Position numbers and translations under genes: made by a program
NCBI RefSeq assembly: GCF_001591045.1
Contig: NZ_BCUA01000007.1
Location: forward strand, 17,444-81,443
DNA length: 64,000 nucleotides
Direction of reading: 5' to 3'
Origin: Sphingopyxis granuli NBRC 100800
GTDB lineage: Bacteria > Pseudomonadota > Alphaproteobacteria > Sphingomonadales > Sphingomonadaceae
Shown: positions 34,128-43,781 of the stretch, piece by piece
Layout of the letters: each line of letters starts with the position of its first letter
Numbering within the stretch: the stretch's first letter is position 1
Notes under the pieces: generated by a model
The model's input: only the letters and a program-made list of their open reading frames with translations
What the model was told of the DNA's origin: nothing
Databases searched by the model: none

Positions 34128-35056
34128 GCCGCCATCCTTTCGGCGATCTTCTCGGCGGTCTTCAGCGCCGCCGAGGTCATGATGTCGAGATTGCCCGCGT
34201 AAGCCGGCAGATAATGCGCCGCCCCCTCGACCTCCAGAAAGACGCTGACCTTCAAGCCCGTGAAGCTGCCGCCCATTTCCGGAATGGTCAGCGGCGCGTT
34301 GCCGCCGATGCTTTCGAACTGCACCGCCTGCTTCAGCCGGTATCCGGGGACATAGCTCTGCACCTCGGCCACCATGGCCTCGACCGACCGGCGGATCGCG
34401 TCGCGGTCGCCGTCGTCGCACAGGCAATAGACGGTGTCACGCATGATCAGCGGCGGTTCGGCGGGGTTGAGGACGATGATCGCCTTGCCGCGCGCCGCAC
34501 CGCCGACCTCGACGATCGCCTGGCTCGTCGTCTCGGTGAACTCGTCGATATTGGCGCGGGTGCCGGGGCCGGCGCTCTTCGACGCGATGGACGCCACGAT
34601 TTCTCCATAATGCACCTTCGCCACCCGATTCACCGCCGCGACGATCGGGATCGTCGCCTGCCCACCGCACGTCACCATGTTGACGTTCGGCGCATCCAGA
34701 TGCGCATCGCCGTTCACCGGCGGGATCGTGTACGGCCCGACCGCCGCCGGCGTCAGGTCGATCACCCGCTTGCCGTGGGCGACCAGCACCTCGCTATGCC
34801 GCTGGTGCGCACCTGCGGAGGTCGCATCGAAGACGATGCCGATGTCGGCAAAGCCCGGCATCGCGACGAGCCCGTCGAGTCCCTCGGCAGTAATCGGCAC
34901 GCCGAGCCGCTCGGCGCGTTTCAGGCCGTCGGATTCGGGATCGATGCCGACGAACGCCCCCATTTCCAGTCCCTTCGACAGGCGCATGATCTTGATCATC
35001 AGGTCGGTGCCGATATTGCCCGACCCGATGATCGCCACTTTGGTTTTCGCCATCAT
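34124..35056 (-). CDS. Acetaldehyde dehydrogenase (acylating)
   Basis: A 310-aa NAD-dependent enzyme: [15 protein letters not shown] (nucleotide fold), catalytic Cys in [12 protein letters not shown], and the [11 protein letters not shown] segment. It converts the aldehyde released by the aldolase to acyl-CoA, with the intermediate channelled between the two proteins (MhpF/BphJ/HsaG family). It is packed between the hydratase stop (1 nt gap) and the aldolase start (overlap). An ATG one codon later is equally possible. Confidence 0.94.
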   Translation of the reverse strand: MMAKTKVAIIGSGNIGTDLMIKIMRLSKGLEMGAFVGIDPESDGLKRAERLGVPITAEGLDGLVAMPGFADIGIVFDATSAGAHQRHSEVLVAHGKRVIDLTPAAVGPYTIPPVNGDAHLDAPNVNMVTCGGQATIPIVAAVNRVAKVHYGEIVASIASKSAGPGTRANIDEFTETTSQAIVEVGGAARGKAIIVLNPAEPPLIMRDTVYCLCDDGDRDAIRRSVEAMVAEVQSYVPGYRLKQAVQFESIGGNAPLTIPEMGGSFTGLKVSVFLEVEGAAHYLPAYAGNLDIMTSAALKTAEKIAERMAA

Positions 35057-35057
35057 C

Positions 35058-35837
35058 TCAGTTCCCGTAGGTGAAGCGGCATTCGCCGATGCCCGCGACG
35101 CGCGCGATCACCGCGTCGCCGGGCGTCAGCGCGACCATCGGCCCCAGCGCGCCGGCGAGCAGGATGTCGCCCGCCTTCAGCGGCTCGCCGCGCGCCGCCA
35201 GCGTCCGCGCCAGCCATGCGGCGGCGTTGAGCGGATTGCCGAGCGCCGCGGCGCCGACCCCGGTCGAGGCGACCGCGCCATTGACGGTCATTTCCATCGC
35301 CGCGCCTTCGAGGTCGAGCCCGGCGAGCGGCCGCCCAGCGTCGGCGAGCAGGAAGAAGGCCGACGATCCATTGTCGGCGACCGTGTCGGCAAAGCTGATC
35401 TTCCAGTCGGCGATGCGGCTGTCGACGATCTCGATCGCCGCATGGACGCGTGCGACTGCCGCCGCCGCCTGTTCCGCCGTCGTCGCCGGGTCGGGCAGGT
35501 CGGCGCCGAGGATGAAGGCGATCTCCGCCTCCGCCTTCGGCTGGATCGCCCGCGCCGGGTCGAGTCGGCCGCCGTCGGCGATGCGCATGTCGTCGAACAG
35601 CACCCCGAAATCGGGCTGGTCGACGCCGAGTTGCTGCTGCACCGCCTTCGCCGTCAATCCCGCCTTGCGCCCGACGATGCGCCGCCCCTGCGTTTCCCAG
35701 AAGCGCGTGTTGATCGTCTGCACCGCATAGGCGCCGTCGGCATCGGTCGGGTCCAGCCCGTCGCGAAGCGGGGGCACGGTTCCGCCCGTATAGGCGTCGC
35801 GCAGCCGCCGCGCGAGGTCTTCGAATGTCGCTGTCAT
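35058..35837 (-). CDS. 2-keto-4-pentenoate hydratase
   Basis: A 259-aa member of the MhpD/BphH/HsaE family: [25 protein letters not shown], the metal-site [22 protein letters not shown] and [15 protein letters not shown]. It hydrates 2-hydroxy-penta-2,4-dienoate-type acids to the 4-hydroxy-2-oxo acid used by the aldolase. It is the first gene of the hydratase-dehydrogenase-aldolase operon, diverging from the IclR regulator. Confidence 0.93.
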   Translation of the reverse strand: MTATFEDLARRLRDAYTGGTVPPLRDGLDPTDADGAYAVQTINTRFWETQGRRIVGRKAGLTAKAVQQQLGVDQPDFGVLFDDMRIADGGRLDPARAIQPKAEAEIAFILGADLPDPATTAEQAAAAVARVHAAIEIVDSRIADWKISFADTVADNGSSAFFLLADAGRPLAGLDLEGAAMEMTVNGAVASTGVGAAALGNPLNAAAWLARTLAARGEPLKAGDILLAGALGPMVALTPGDAVIARVAGIGECRFTYGN

Positions 35838-35901
35838 CTCGGTCTCCCTGCGCGCCTGCTATCAGGGATCGCGCCGGGCGCCACCGCGCGATTGCGATTA
35901 T

Positions 35902-35918
35902 CTCTTAATATTCGAGAG
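35902..35918. promoter_or_regulatory. Candidate IclR operator
   Basis: CTCTTAATATTCGAGAG, a partial palindrome (CTCT...AATATT...AGAG), is the only AT-rich patch of the 101-bp divergent gap between the hydratase and iclR-type genes. Confidence 0.3.
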
Positions 35919-35938
35919 CAAGCCTGCCAAAAGGTGAC

Positions 35939-36733
35939 ATGAATTCGCCCTCGCCCCCCGCTTACACATCGCAGACGCTGATCAAGGGACTGCGGCTGCT
36001 CGAAGCGCTGGTTCGCGACGGCGGGCGCTCGACCCTGTCGGCGGTGGCGGCGCGGCTGGCGCTGCCGCCGCAGACGGCGCACCGCCTTGCGCTGACGCTC
36101 GAGGCCGAAGGCTATCTGGTCCGCACCGCGAAGGGCGTCTATCGCGCAGCGCCGCGCCTCGCCGCCCTCGCGCAGCCCAGCGAGCCGCGCGCCGCGCTCG
36201 CCGCCGGCCTGCGCCGCCCGCTCGCGCGGCTGGCGGCGCAGTTCGGCGCCTATGCCCATGCCGGCATCCTCGAGGATTCGATGGTCACCTACATCGTCAA
36301 GGAGCGCGGCGACGCCGCCGAGCTGTTCACCGCCGAACGGATGCAGCTCGAAGCCTATTGCTCGGCGATCGGCAAGATATTGCTCGCCGCGCTGCCCGAG
36401 CCCGCGCTGGCCGCCTATCTCGCCGGCGGCCCGCTGATCGCGCTAACCCCAAACACGATCACCGATGCGGCGGTGCTGCGAGACGAGCTGGCGACGATCC
36501 GCCGGACCGGCATCGCCTATGACCGCCATGAAATCCGCAACGACCTGTTCTGCATCGCGGTGCCGCTGCCGCCGGAGGACGGGCGCATCGAGGGCGCGAT
36601 TTCGCTATCCTTCCTTGGGCGCACACCCGATCCGGCGGTGCGGCGCAAGACGATCGCGCGTCTGCGCGCGGTGGCCCGCCGCCTCGCCGGAGAGGCCGGT
36701 CAGGCGGGCGCCGCCAGTTCCGCCCGCACATAG
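35939..36733 (+). CDS. IclR family transcriptional regulator
   Basis: A 264-aa regulator: winged helix at about 10-75 (TLIKGLRLLEALVRDGGRS, PPQTAHRLALTLEAEGYL) and a C-terminal effector domain with YCSAIGKILLAALPE and the DRHEIRNDLFCIAVPL motif typical of IclR proteins. It diverges from the meta-cleavage lower-pathway operon and probably controls it, perhaps with the acyl-CoA dehydrogenase pair. The last 34 bp overlap the convergent dehydrogenase gene. Confidence 0.88.
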   Translation: MNSPSPPAYTSQTLIKGLRLLEALVRDGGRSTLSAVAARLALPPQTAHRLALTLEAEGYLVRTAKGVYRAAPRLAALAQPSEPRAALAAGLRRPLARLAAQFGAYAHAGILEDSMVTYIVKERGDAAELFTAERMQLEAYCSAIGKILLAALPEPALAAYLAGGPLIALTPNTITDAAVLRDELATIRRTGIAYDRHEIRNDLFCIAVPLPPEDGRIEGAISLSFLGRTPDPAVRRKTIARLRAVARRLAGEAGQAGAASSART

Positions 36734-37677
36734 TCGACCGACCCGGCGCCGCTTGTCAGCCGCTGGGCGCCGAGCTGCCGGTTCCACCAGCTTTCAGACC
36801 CATCGGCAAGCCGCCATTCGTGCAGACGGCGGGTGAAGAGGTGAAGGTCGTGCTCGACGCTGATCCCGATCGCGCCGTGCACCGCGTGCGCGGTTGCGGC
36901 GACGCGCGTCGCGGCCCTGCTCGCCACCGATTTGGCGGTCGCAGCGGCGGCCAGCGAAGGCGGCCAGGCCCCGGCGCAGCCGAGTTGCGACGCGATGCGC
37001 GCCGCGACCGCCTCTTCGGCCATCACCGCCAGATTCTGTTGGAGTGCCTGCTGGCGGCCGATCGGCTTGCCGAACTGGGCGCGCTCGTTGGCATAGGCGG
37101 CGGTCATCGCGACGAGCCGATCCGCCGCGCCGGCGATCAGCGCCGCGCGCAGCACCGCCGCAAGCGCGCGCAATCCCCCCGCCGGCGCCGGCAGCATCCC
37201 GTCGAGCCGGTCCCATCGCATCCGCGCCGCGAGGCTGCGGGCAACCCCTGTCGCTTCGGCCCCGTCCGCCGCGACGAGGGCGAGCCGCCCGTCCTGTTCG
37301 ACCAGCACATGGCGCGCGACGAGCCCCAGCGGCACCACCACCGTCTGTCCCGGCGCCGCCACGGCGAGCGCGACCGGTCCGTCGGGCAGCGGCGCACCGG
37401 CGTCCGCCAGTAACGCCCGCGCGATCATCGTCTCGCCGACCGGCAGCGGCACCGCGTGGCGCCCCAGCGCCTGCCATAGCGGCTGCACCGCCGCGACCGG
37501 CAGGCCGAAGCCGCCCGCCGCCTCGGCAACCAGCGCGTCGAGAAACCCCGATCCGGCCACCGCGTCCCACATCGCATCGGTATCGCCGCCCGCCTCGACC
37601 GCGCGCACCGCGGCGGGCGCGGCGACGGTTTCGAGCATCCGCTCGAAGGGCGAAAGAAGCGCATCGTGATCCATCAT
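36700..37677 (-). CDS. Acyl-CoA dehydrogenase, short subunit
   Basis: A 325-aa protein of the acyl-CoA dehydrogenase fold with a reduced middle domain. The C-terminal helices carry ANERAQFGKPIGRQQALQQNL and AVHGAIGISVEHDLHLFTRRLHEWRL. It overlaps the longer dehydrogenase by four bases. Such short/long pairs form alpha2beta2 enzymes in steroid side-chain and related catabolism (the ChsE/FadE26-27 type is the known example). It is very Ala-rich. The substrate is unknown. Confidence 0.83.
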   Translation of the reverse strand: MMDHDALLSPFERMLETVAAPAAVRAVEAGGDTDAMWDAVAGSGFLDALVAEAAGGFGLPVAAVQPLWQALGRHAVPLPVGETMIARALLADAGAPLPDGPVALAVAAPGQTVVVPLGLVARHVLVEQDGRLALVAADGAEATGVARSLAARMRWDRLDGMLPAPAGGLRALAAVLRAALIAGAADRLVAMTAAYANERAQFGKPIGRQQALQQNLAVMAEEAVAARIASQLGCAGAWPPSLAAAATAKSVASRAATRVAATAHAVHGAIGISVEHDLHLFTRRLHEWRLADGSESWWNRQLGAQRLTSGAGSVDYVRAELAAPA

Positions 37678-38825
37678 CGCAGTCCCATTCCGCGCGCGAT
37701 GATCCCGCGCAATATTTCCCGCGTGCCGCCGCGCAGCGAAAAGCTCGGCGCCACATGCGTCACATAGAGCAAGGTGCGATACAGCTCCGCATCGACCGGC
37801 TCGTCCGGATGCGCGGCGAGGTCGTCGCCGATCGCGATCGGCAGTTCCTGTTCGAAGCTGGTGCCGAGGTCCTTGACCAGCGACGCCTCGACCACCGGGC
37901 TCTCGCCGAGCGCGAGCCGCGCGGTGCAGGCGATCGACATCGCCCGCAGCGTCCCCAGCCGCGCGGTGAAATCGCCGACCAGCGCCACCGTCGCCGAATC
38001 CTCGCGCCCCATCGCCTGCAGATGCCGCACCCAGGCGTCGAGCAGCACGACGCTCGAATAGATGCGCTCGGGCCCGCTGCGTTCGAAGGCGAGTTCGGCC
38101 GTGACCTGCTTCCAGCCCTCGCCCTCATGCCCGATCAGCGCGTCGGCGGGCAGGTCGACATCTTCGAAGAACACCTCGGCGAAATGCGCGTCGCCCGCCA
38201 GGTCGGCGATCGGCCGCACCGTCACGCCCGGCGCCTTGAGGTCGATGATGAGCTGCGACAGGCCGCCGTGCCTATCCTCGCTGGTGCCCGAGGTGCGGAG
38301 CAGCGCGATCATGTAGTCGCTGTGCATCGCGTTGCTCGTCCAGATCTTCTGGCCGTTGACGCGCCAGCCGCTTTCGGTGCGCTCGGCGCGGGTGCGCACG
38401 CTGGCAAGGTCGGACCCCGACCCCGGCTCGCTCATCCCGATGCAGAAGAAAATCTCGCCGCGGCAGATGCGCGGAAGATAGTCATCGCGCTGTGCCTCGG
38501 TGCCGAAACGCAGGATCAGCGGCGCGCTCTGGCGGTCGGCGATCCAGTGCGCCGCGACCGGCGTACCCACCGCGAGCAATTCCTCGACGACCACGAAGCG
38601 CGCGAACGGCCCGCGTTCGCCGCCGCCATAGCGCCTGGGCAGCGTCAGGCCGAGGAAGCCCGCTTCGCCCAGCCTGCGGCTGAACGCCGCGTCAAACCCC
38701 GCCCACGACCGGGCGCGGGCCGCATCGCCGCGCGCCGCGACGGCTTCGGCTGCAAGCGCGCGGATCGCCGGGCGCAGCGCTTCGTCTTCGGCGGGCAGCG
38801 CCGCGAGGGTCAATGTGTCGAACAC
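37674..38825 (-). CDS. Acyl-CoA dehydrogenase, long subunit
   Basis: A 383-aa flavoprotein: FCIGMSEPGSGSDLASVRTRAE (FAD/substrate loop), VNGQKIWTSNAMHSDYMIALLRT, and the C-terminal FSLRGGTREILRGIIARGMGLR. This is the usual catalytic-type subunit of two-component acyl-CoA dehydrogenases. The translationally coupled downstream gene encodes the partner. The position beside the meta-cleavage trio suggests use in the same degradative route. Confidence 0.87.
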   Translation of the reverse strand: MFDTLTLAALPAEDEALRPAIRALAAEAVAARGDAARARSWAGFDAAFSRRLGEAGFLGLTLPRRYGGGERGPFARFVVVEELLAVGTPVAAHWIADRQSAPLILRFGTEAQRDDYLPRICRGEIFFCIGMSEPGSGSDLASVRTRAERTESGWRVNGQKIWTSNAMHSDYMIALLRTSGTSEDRHGGLSQLIIDLKAPGVTVRPIADLAGDAHFAEVFFEDVDLPADALIGHEGEGWKQVTAELAFERSGPERIYSSVVLLDAWVRHLQAMGREDSATVALVGDFTARLGTLRAMSIACTARLALGESPVVEASLVKDLGTSFEQELPIAIGDDLAAHPDEPVDAELYRTLLYVTHVAPSFSLRGGTREILRGIIARGMGLR

Positions 38826-38931
38826 CCGTCTTCCCTCCTATGTGGCCGGCCGCACCGCGGCAGATGCCGCATGCCCCATCGCGACCACGGCAGCAATAGA
38901 TATGCAGCCTCCTTCCCGAAGGCCGATTCGG

Positions 38932-39258
38932 TCACCCTCGCGGCATCGCCCACGCCGCCCACAGCCAGCCGGCGATCATCAGGGCGCCGCCGATCGGCGT
39001 CACCGCGCCCAGCCACCGCGGCGCGCCCAGCGCCATCGCATAGAGGGTGGCGGCGAACAGGATCGAACCGGCCAGCAGCATCGCCGCCGGCCCACGCGCG
39101 ACGCCCATCACGGCGAGCGCCCCGACCGCGTGGATCAACTGATAGAGGCCGCCGGTCCGCAGCCATTCGGCCTCTTGCTGCCCCGCCGCGCCATGGGCGC
39201 CGAACGCGCCCGCCGCTACCGCGACGGCCGCGGAAATCGCCGCAAACAATCCGATCAT
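38932..39258 (-). CDS. DUF423 family membrane protein
   Basis: A 108-aa protein with four predicted helices; AVAAGAFGAHGA near the N-terminus and YQLIHAVGALAV are the DUF423 (YgdD-like) signatures. It is an inner-membrane protein of unknown function. AAAGGA precedes the ATG at 39258. It is divergent from rimO across an 83-bp gap. Confidence 0.87.
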   Translation of the reverse strand: MIGLFAAISAAVAVAAGAFGAHGAAGQQEAEWLRTGGLYQLIHAVGALAVMGVARGPAAMLLAGSILFAATLYAMALGAPRWLGAVTPIGGALMIAGWLWAAWAMPRG

Positions 39259-39341
39259 CGTCCTTTTCCTTCCTTCGCGCGGCCGCCCGATAGCGCCGCG
39301 CGTGACAAAGCCACAAAAATCGCATAAGGGCGCCGCCAATC

Positions 39342-40712
39342 ATGCCAGTCAAGACCCTCCCCGCCCAGCCGAAAGTCGGCATGGTTTCGCTCGGCTGCCC
39401 GAAGGCGCTGGTCGACAGCGAACGCATCCTGACGAAATTGCGCGCCGACGGCTATGGCCTGTCGCCCGATTATGCCGGGGCCGACGTGGTGCTCGTCAAC
39501 ACCTGCGGCTTCCTCGACAGCGCGAAGGAGGAAAGCCTCGAGGCGATCGGCGAGGCGATGGCGGAGAACGGCCGCGTCATCGTCACCGGCTGCATGGGCA
39601 GCGAGGCCGACCTGATCCGCGCGCGCTTCCCGAAGGTGCTCGCGGTCACCGGCGCGCATCAATATGAGCAGGTGGTCGATGCGGTCCACGACGCCGCGCC
39701 GCCGACGCAGGGACCCTTCGTCGATCTGGTGCCGGAGGGCGGGCTCAAGCTGACCCCGCGCCACTACAGCTATCTGAAGATCAGCGAGGGCTGCAACCAT
39801 AGCTGCGCTTTCTGCATCATCCCCGACCTGCGCGGCCGGCTGGTCAGTCGCCGCATCGACGCGGTGCTGCGCGAGGCGGAGAAGCTCGTCGCGGCGGGGA
39901 CCAAGGAACTACTGGTGATCAGCCAGGACACCTCGGCCTATGGCGTCGATATCCGCCATGATCCGCGCGAGTGGAAGGGGCGCGAGGTGCGCGCGCACAT
40001 GACCGATCTCGCGCGCGAACTCGGCCAGCTTCGGACGAGCGAAGGCCGCGCGCCGTGGGTGCGGCTGCACTATGTCTATCCCTATCCGCACGTCGATGCG
40101 GTGATCCCGCTGATGGCGGAAGGGCTGCTCACCCCCTATCTCGACATTCCCTTCCAGCATGCGAGTCCGAAGGTGCTGAAGGCGATGAAGCGCCCCGCGA
40201 ACGAAGCGAAGGTGCTCGAACGGCTCGCGGCGTGGCGCGCGATCGCGCCCGACATCGCGGTGCGGTCGAGCTTCGTCGTCGGCTTCCCCGGCGAGACCGA
40301 GGAGGATTTCCGCTATCTGCTCGACTGGCTCGACGAGGCGCAGCTCGATCGCGTCGGTGCTTTCCGTTTCGAGCCGGTCGCGGGCGCGCAGGCGAATGCC
40401 CTGCCCGATCCGGTGCCGGACGCGGTCAAGGAAGAGCGCTACCAGCGGATCATGGAAAAGACCGCCGCGATCAGCGCCGCGAAGCTCGCGGCGAAGGTCG
40501 GCCGCACCCTTCCCGTCATTATCGACGAGGTGGGCGAAGCCGACGAGGATGGCAGCATCGGCGCCACTGGCCGCAGCCAGGCCGACGCGCCGGAGATCGA
40601 CGGCCATGTCTACCTTCGCGACGTCGCCGCAGGGCTGAAGGCAGGCGACATCGTCGACGTGCTGGTCGAAGACGCCGACGAGCATGACCTGTTCGGGGTC
40701 GTGACCGCCTGA
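39342..40712 (+). CDS. rimO: Ribosomal protein S12 methylthiotransferase RimO
   Basis: A 456-aa radical SAM enzyme. The N-terminal UPF0004 domain has Cys19, Cys55 and Cys84 for one cluster. The radical SAM cluster motif is Cys151-x3-Cys155-x2-Cys158 in [16 protein letters not shown]-terminal TRAM domain follows. It adds a methylthio group to the conserved Asp of ribosomal protein S12. The [11 protein letters not shown] opening distinguishes it from MiaB. Confidence 0.95.
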   Translation: MPVKTLPAQPKVGMVSLGCPKALVDSERILTKLRADGYGLSPDYAGADVVLVNTCGFLDSAKEESLEAIGEAMAENGRVIVTGCMGSEADLIRARFPKVLAVTGAHQYEQVVDAVHDAAPPTQGPFVDLVPEGGLKLTPRHYSYLKISEGCNHSCAFCIIPDLRGRLVSRRIDAVLREAEKLVAAGTKELLVISQDTSAYGVDIRHDPREWKGREVRAHMTDLARELGQLRTSEGRAPWVRLHYVYPYPHVDAVIPLMAEGLLTPYLDIPFQHASPKVLKAMKRPANEAKVLERLAAWRAIAPDIAVRSSFVVGFPGETEEDFRYLLDWLDEAQLDRVGAFRFEPVAGAQANALPDPVPDAVKEERYQRIMEKTAAISAAKLAAKVGRTLPVIIDEVGEADEDGSIGATGRSQADAPEIDGHVYLRDVAAGLKAGDIVDVLVEDADEHDLFGVVTA

Positions 40713-40786
40713 TTTCCGGGCGACATTTTTACGGGAACGCTTCGGCCCGGTCGGTGGTAGAACAGATATCGACCGGGGGCCGACAC

Positions 40787-42268
40787 ATGCGGATAGCACA
40801 GCGACTGCCATATCTGATCGTCATCGCGACGGCGCTTGCCGGCTGCAAGGCGCAGACGGTCGCGGACATGGCGCCGCCCCGCGCCACCGACACCGCGCCG
40901 ACACCGAAGCAGACCTCGCTGGTCGCGGTGCCGATTGACGCCGACGCCGCGGCGCTGCGCACCGCGCTCGAACGCGCGGTGCCGCGCACGCTGTGGACGA
41001 TCGACCGGCGCGAACCGAAGTGCGTGCCGCCGCAGGGCGTCAAGGTTTTCGGCAAGAAGGTGAAGGTCACGCCGCCGATCGCCTGCACCATCGTCGGGCA
41101 GGTGACGCGCGGCCCCCTGCGGCTGCGCGGCGAAGGGCAGGAGATCGTGGTCGACGTGCCGCTGAACGCGCGGGTCAGCGCGCGCGACGTCGGCGGCGTC
41201 CTGAAAGGGGAGACTGCGACCGGATCGGCGATAGCGCACGCGCGCATCCGCGTCGAACTGACCCCCGACTGGCGGCTGCAGGGCAAGGCGCGCATCGCCT
41301 ATGGCTGGACGAAACCACCGGGGATCGACTTCCTCGGCCGGCGCATCACCTTCACCGACCAGGCCGACGCGAAGCTGAAGCTCGTCGTGCGCGACGTCGA
41401 GCGCGAGGTGAACCGGGAGATCGCCCGGGTCGACGTGAAGCGGCAGGCGGCCGACATCTGGCGGCGCAGCTTCACCACCCTCGAACTCAATCGCGAAAAT
41501 CCGCCGGTGTGGATGCGCCTGACGCCGCAGCGCCTCCTCTATGGCGGCTACCGCGTCGACGGACAGCGCATCAAGCTGAACCTTGCGCTAGAGGCGATGA
41601 CCGAAAGCTTCGTCGGCGATCGCCCCGCCGACCCCGCGCCGACGGCGCTGCCGCGGCTGGTGCACGAAACGCCGCGCCCGCACCTCGACGTGTTCGTGCC
41701 CGTCGTCGCCGATTATGCGGAACTGGAACCGGTGATCCTGCGCGCGCTGGTCCAGCGGTCGGCACGGTCGTTCGAGGTTCCGAAGGTCGGGCCTGTGATG
41801 GCGAAGTTCGACAAGGTGACGGTCTATGGCGCGCCGGGCGGCCGCGTCGCGGTGGGTGTCTCGGTCACAGCGCAGCCGCAGCGCATCCCGCAGGGGCCGA
41901 CGCACGGCCGCATCTGGGCCACCGCGGTCCCGGTGAACGATCCGGGATCGGCCGAGGTCCGCTTTGCCGATCTGACAATTCTGGGCGACACCGACGGGAT
42001 CGGGGGCGATCTGCTGCTGAAGCTTGGGCAAAGCCCCGGCTTCTCGACCCTGATCGCGTCCGCGCTGACGCAGAATTTCACCCGCGACGTGGAGGAACTG
42101 GAAGGCAAGATCCGCCGCGCGGTCGATCAGCGGCGCGAGGGCGATTTCGAGATTCGCACGACCGTTTCCGGCTTCGAGACCGGCGAGATCAAGGCCTATG
42201 GCGCGGGCCTCTATCTGCCGGTCCGGATGAGCGGATCGGCCAGCATCGCCTATCGACCCGCCCGATAG
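40787..42268 (+). CDS. DUF4403 family lipoprotein
   Basis: A 493-aa protein with a lipobox (TALAGC, Cys near residue 20), so probably anchored to the outer membrane on the periplasmic side. The rest is a repeated beta-rich architecture of DUF4403: IACTIVGQVTRGPLRL, GIDFLGRRITFTDQADAKLKL, YGGYRVDGQRIKLNLALEA. These features recall lipid-binding tubular proteins, but no function is established. The ATG at 40787 is preferred, with GGGGG 6 nt upstream. Its stop touches the csgH stop (convergent, no gap). Confidence 0.8.
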   Translation: MRIAQRLPYLIVIATALAGCKAQTVADMAPPRATDTAPTPKQTSLVAVPIDADAAALRTALERAVPRTLWTIDRREPKCVPPQGVKVFGKKVKVTPPIACTIVGQVTRGPLRLRGEGQEIVVDVPLNARVSARDVGGVLKGETATGSAIAHARIRVELTPDWRLQGKARIAYGWTKPPGIDFLGRRITFTDQADAKLKLVVRDVEREVNREIARVDVKRQAADIWRRSFTTLELNRENPPVWMRLTPQRLLYGGYRVDGQRIKLNLALEAMTESFVGDRPADPAPTALPRLVHETPRPHLDVFVPVVADYAELEPVILRALVQRSARSFEVPKVGPVMAKFDKVTVYGAPGGRVAVGVSVTAQPQRIPQGPTHGRIWATAVPVNDPGSAEVRFADLTILGDTDGIGGDLLLKLGQSPGFSTLIASALTQNFTRDVEELEGKIRRAVDQRREGDFEIRTTVSGFETGEIKAYGAGLYLPVRMSGSASIAYRPAR

Positions 42269-42637
42269 TCAGCCGGCCACCGTCTCTTTGTGGAGAATGC
42301 GGCCCGCGCCATCCGCGATCGTGAAGGTGACGCGCCACGGCACCTCGTCGGGGAAGCGCGTCCGGCCGAGGACATGGGGCTTCGCGCCGGCGATATAGCT
42401 CGCCGAATTGCGCGAGCGCGACTTGCCCGTCACCTCGACCGTATAGACATAGCGCTCGCCATGCCCCGGCCGGCCTTCGAGGGTCAGTTCGACATATCCC
42501 GCATGCCGTTCGGTCTGCAGCAGAATCGGTGAGGCGTCGCGAGATGTCATGGCGGTCGATCCCGAAGCGAGAAAAGCGGCAAGCGGTGCCGCCAACAGAA
42601 ATTGCGCCGCCCGCACCCAGGCGCTCCACGGTTTCAC
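42269..42637 (-). CDS. csgH: Curli assembly protein CsgH
   Basis: A 122-aa exported protein with an N-terminal signal segment and an immunoglobulin-like beta domain (VELTLEGRPGHGERYVYTVEVTGKSRS, VTFTIADGAGRILHKETV). CsgH is the alphaproteobacterial equivalent of CsgC, a periplasmic inhibitor that stops curlin from polymerising too early. The start is a GTG overlapping the upstream stop by four bases (GTGA). Identification rests on the curli context plus the beta pattern. Confidence 0.78.
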   Translation of the reverse strand: MKPWSAWVRAAQFLLAAPLAAFLASGSTAMTSRDASPILLQTERHAGYVELTLEGRPGHGERYVYTVEVTGKSRSRNSASYIAGAKPHVLGRTRFPDEVPWRVTFTIADGAGRILHKETVAG

Positions 42638-43104
42638 CGGCGATTGCCCGGCTTGGGTTGCTGGACCGGCGGATCGGGCGGCCCGATCGGCAGCTGGTCG
42701 GAATCGGCGCCGAATATCCCTTCGGACCCCGGAAACTGGTTCAGGAACCGCGCCAGCATGTCGGGGCCGATCTCGCGCGCGATTAATTCAGGCGTGGGCT
42801 GCTGGCCCCGGCGGCGTATCATTTCCCAGGCCGTCGCGACCTCCCGGTACAGTTCCGCGCGCGGATGCTCCACCGTCAGCTTTTCCAGGCTGCCTTCGGG
42901 ACCGCTATCGTCGCGCGGCAGGTCGATCGTGTCCGGCAGTTGCTCGACGGCAACGCTCGTGGATTTGCGGGCGTCGACCTGTTCGACCTGATCGCCGCCC
43001 TTTTCGCGGGGCGGGCCGATCTGGCTCACCGTGGTCGCCTCGCCCCCGCTCGGCGGCGGTTCCGCGGTCGGCGCGGCCAGAAGCAAGGCGAAGGCGACGA
43101 TCAA
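42634..43104 (-). CDS. Unrecognised exported protein of the curli operon
   Basis: A 156-aa protein with a TTG start overlapping the csgB-like stop by four bases (TTGA), and its own stop overlaps csgH. It begins with a short hydrophobic signal (IVAFALLLAAPTAE), then a polar Pro/Gly/Asp-rich stretch, then a helical segment (PRAELYREVATAWEMIRR, PELIAREIGPDMLARFLNQF) and a Pro-rich end. It does not look like CsgE, CsgC or a curlin. Translation coupling on both sides argues for a curli assembly role, perhaps periplasmic. Confidence 0.7.
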   Translation of the reverse strand: MIVAFALLLAAPTAEPPPSGGEATTVSQIGPPREKGGDQVEQVDARKSTSVAVEQLPDTIDLPRDDSGPEGSLEKLTVEHPRAELYREVATAWEMIRRRGQQPTPELIAREIGPDMLARFLNQFPGSEGIFGADSDQLPIGPPDPPVQQPKPGNRR

Positions 43105-43724
43105 CGGCTTCCCGTCTGGGTGATGCCGATCGAGGCACCGCCCTCCTGAAGGATCTGCAGGATCAGGCCCGTGCCGATCTGATCGATGGCGGCCAGATTG
43201 TCGTTCCCCTGCTGGGTGACGTCGAGCGCGTTCCCCGCGCCGGTCTGCGTCAGCATGGCGATATTGCCGATCCCGTCCTGAAGCAGGCCGATATGGTTGG
43301 CCGCGCCGGCGTCCGCCTGCTGGGTCACCAGCGCGCTGTTCGCCTGGCCGGATTGCCATATGCTCGCGATATTGCTGCCCCCCGGCGCACCCGACTGGCG
43401 GACGCCGACGGTGCCGTCGCTCCCTTCCATCGCCAGCGTGACGGCGGCCAGCGCATCGCCCTGCTGGACGATGTCGGCCCGAAGCGCGTCGCCGGTCAGC
43501 GTGATGTCGACGGCCGCATGAGGGGCGTCCTGCGCCACGTCGACGCCGCCGGCGGAGCCGATCTGTTCGATCGTCACGCTCTGGCCGGGATGCTGGCCCT
43601 GCGCGACCGCGGCCGAAAGCCCGGTCCCCGATTGGTCGATCGTCGCGGTGGACTGGGCCATGGCGACGCCCGGTCCGGCCGACAAGGCCCCGGCGGCGAG
43701 AAGCCATAGATCACGGCGTTTCAT
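43101..43724 (-). CDS. csgB: CsgB-like minor curlin
   Basis: A 207-aa secreted protein with signal peptide (about 23 residues, ending AMAQS) and curlin-type strand-turn repeats: VTIEQIGSAGGVDVAQ, SALVTQQADAGAANHIGLLQ, AMLTQTGAGNALDVTQQGN, AAIDQIGTG. Fewer and less regular repeats than the neighbouring curlin suggest a nucleator role. The C-terminal IGITQTGSR is a partial repeat. A strong terminator lies just upstream, between it and the large curlin gene. Confidence 0.82.
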   Translation of the reverse strand: MKRRDLWLLAAGALSAGPGVAMAQSTATIDQSGTGLSAAVAQGQHPGQSVTIEQIGSAGGVDVAQDAPHAAVDITLTGDALRADIVQQGDALAAVTLAMEGSDGTVGVRQSGAPGGSNIASIWQSGQANSALVTQQADAGAANHIGLLQDGIGNIAMLTQTGAGNALDVTQQGNDNLAAIDQIGTGLILQILQEGGASIGITQTGSR

Positions 43725-43740
43725 CGGACTTCTCCCTGCA

Positions 43741-43781
43741 ATAAAAAGTCCCCGGAGGGCGCCCTGGGGCGTCCTCCGGGG
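43741..43781 (-). terminator. Intercistronic terminator between csgA-like and csgB-like genes
   Basis: CCCCGGAGG (43750-43758) pairs with CCTCCGGGG (43773-43781), with further inner pairs. On the minus strand the stem is followed by ACTTTTTATT (43748-43739). It lies 7 nt after the large curlin's stop and before the csgB-like start, so it should reduce downstream expression. Confidence 0.82.

Noticed and set aside
42634..43104. Calling the unknown curli-operon gene csgE
   Set aside because: Length is similar, but no CsgE sequence features are seen and it has Pro-rich ends; naming it would rest on position alone.
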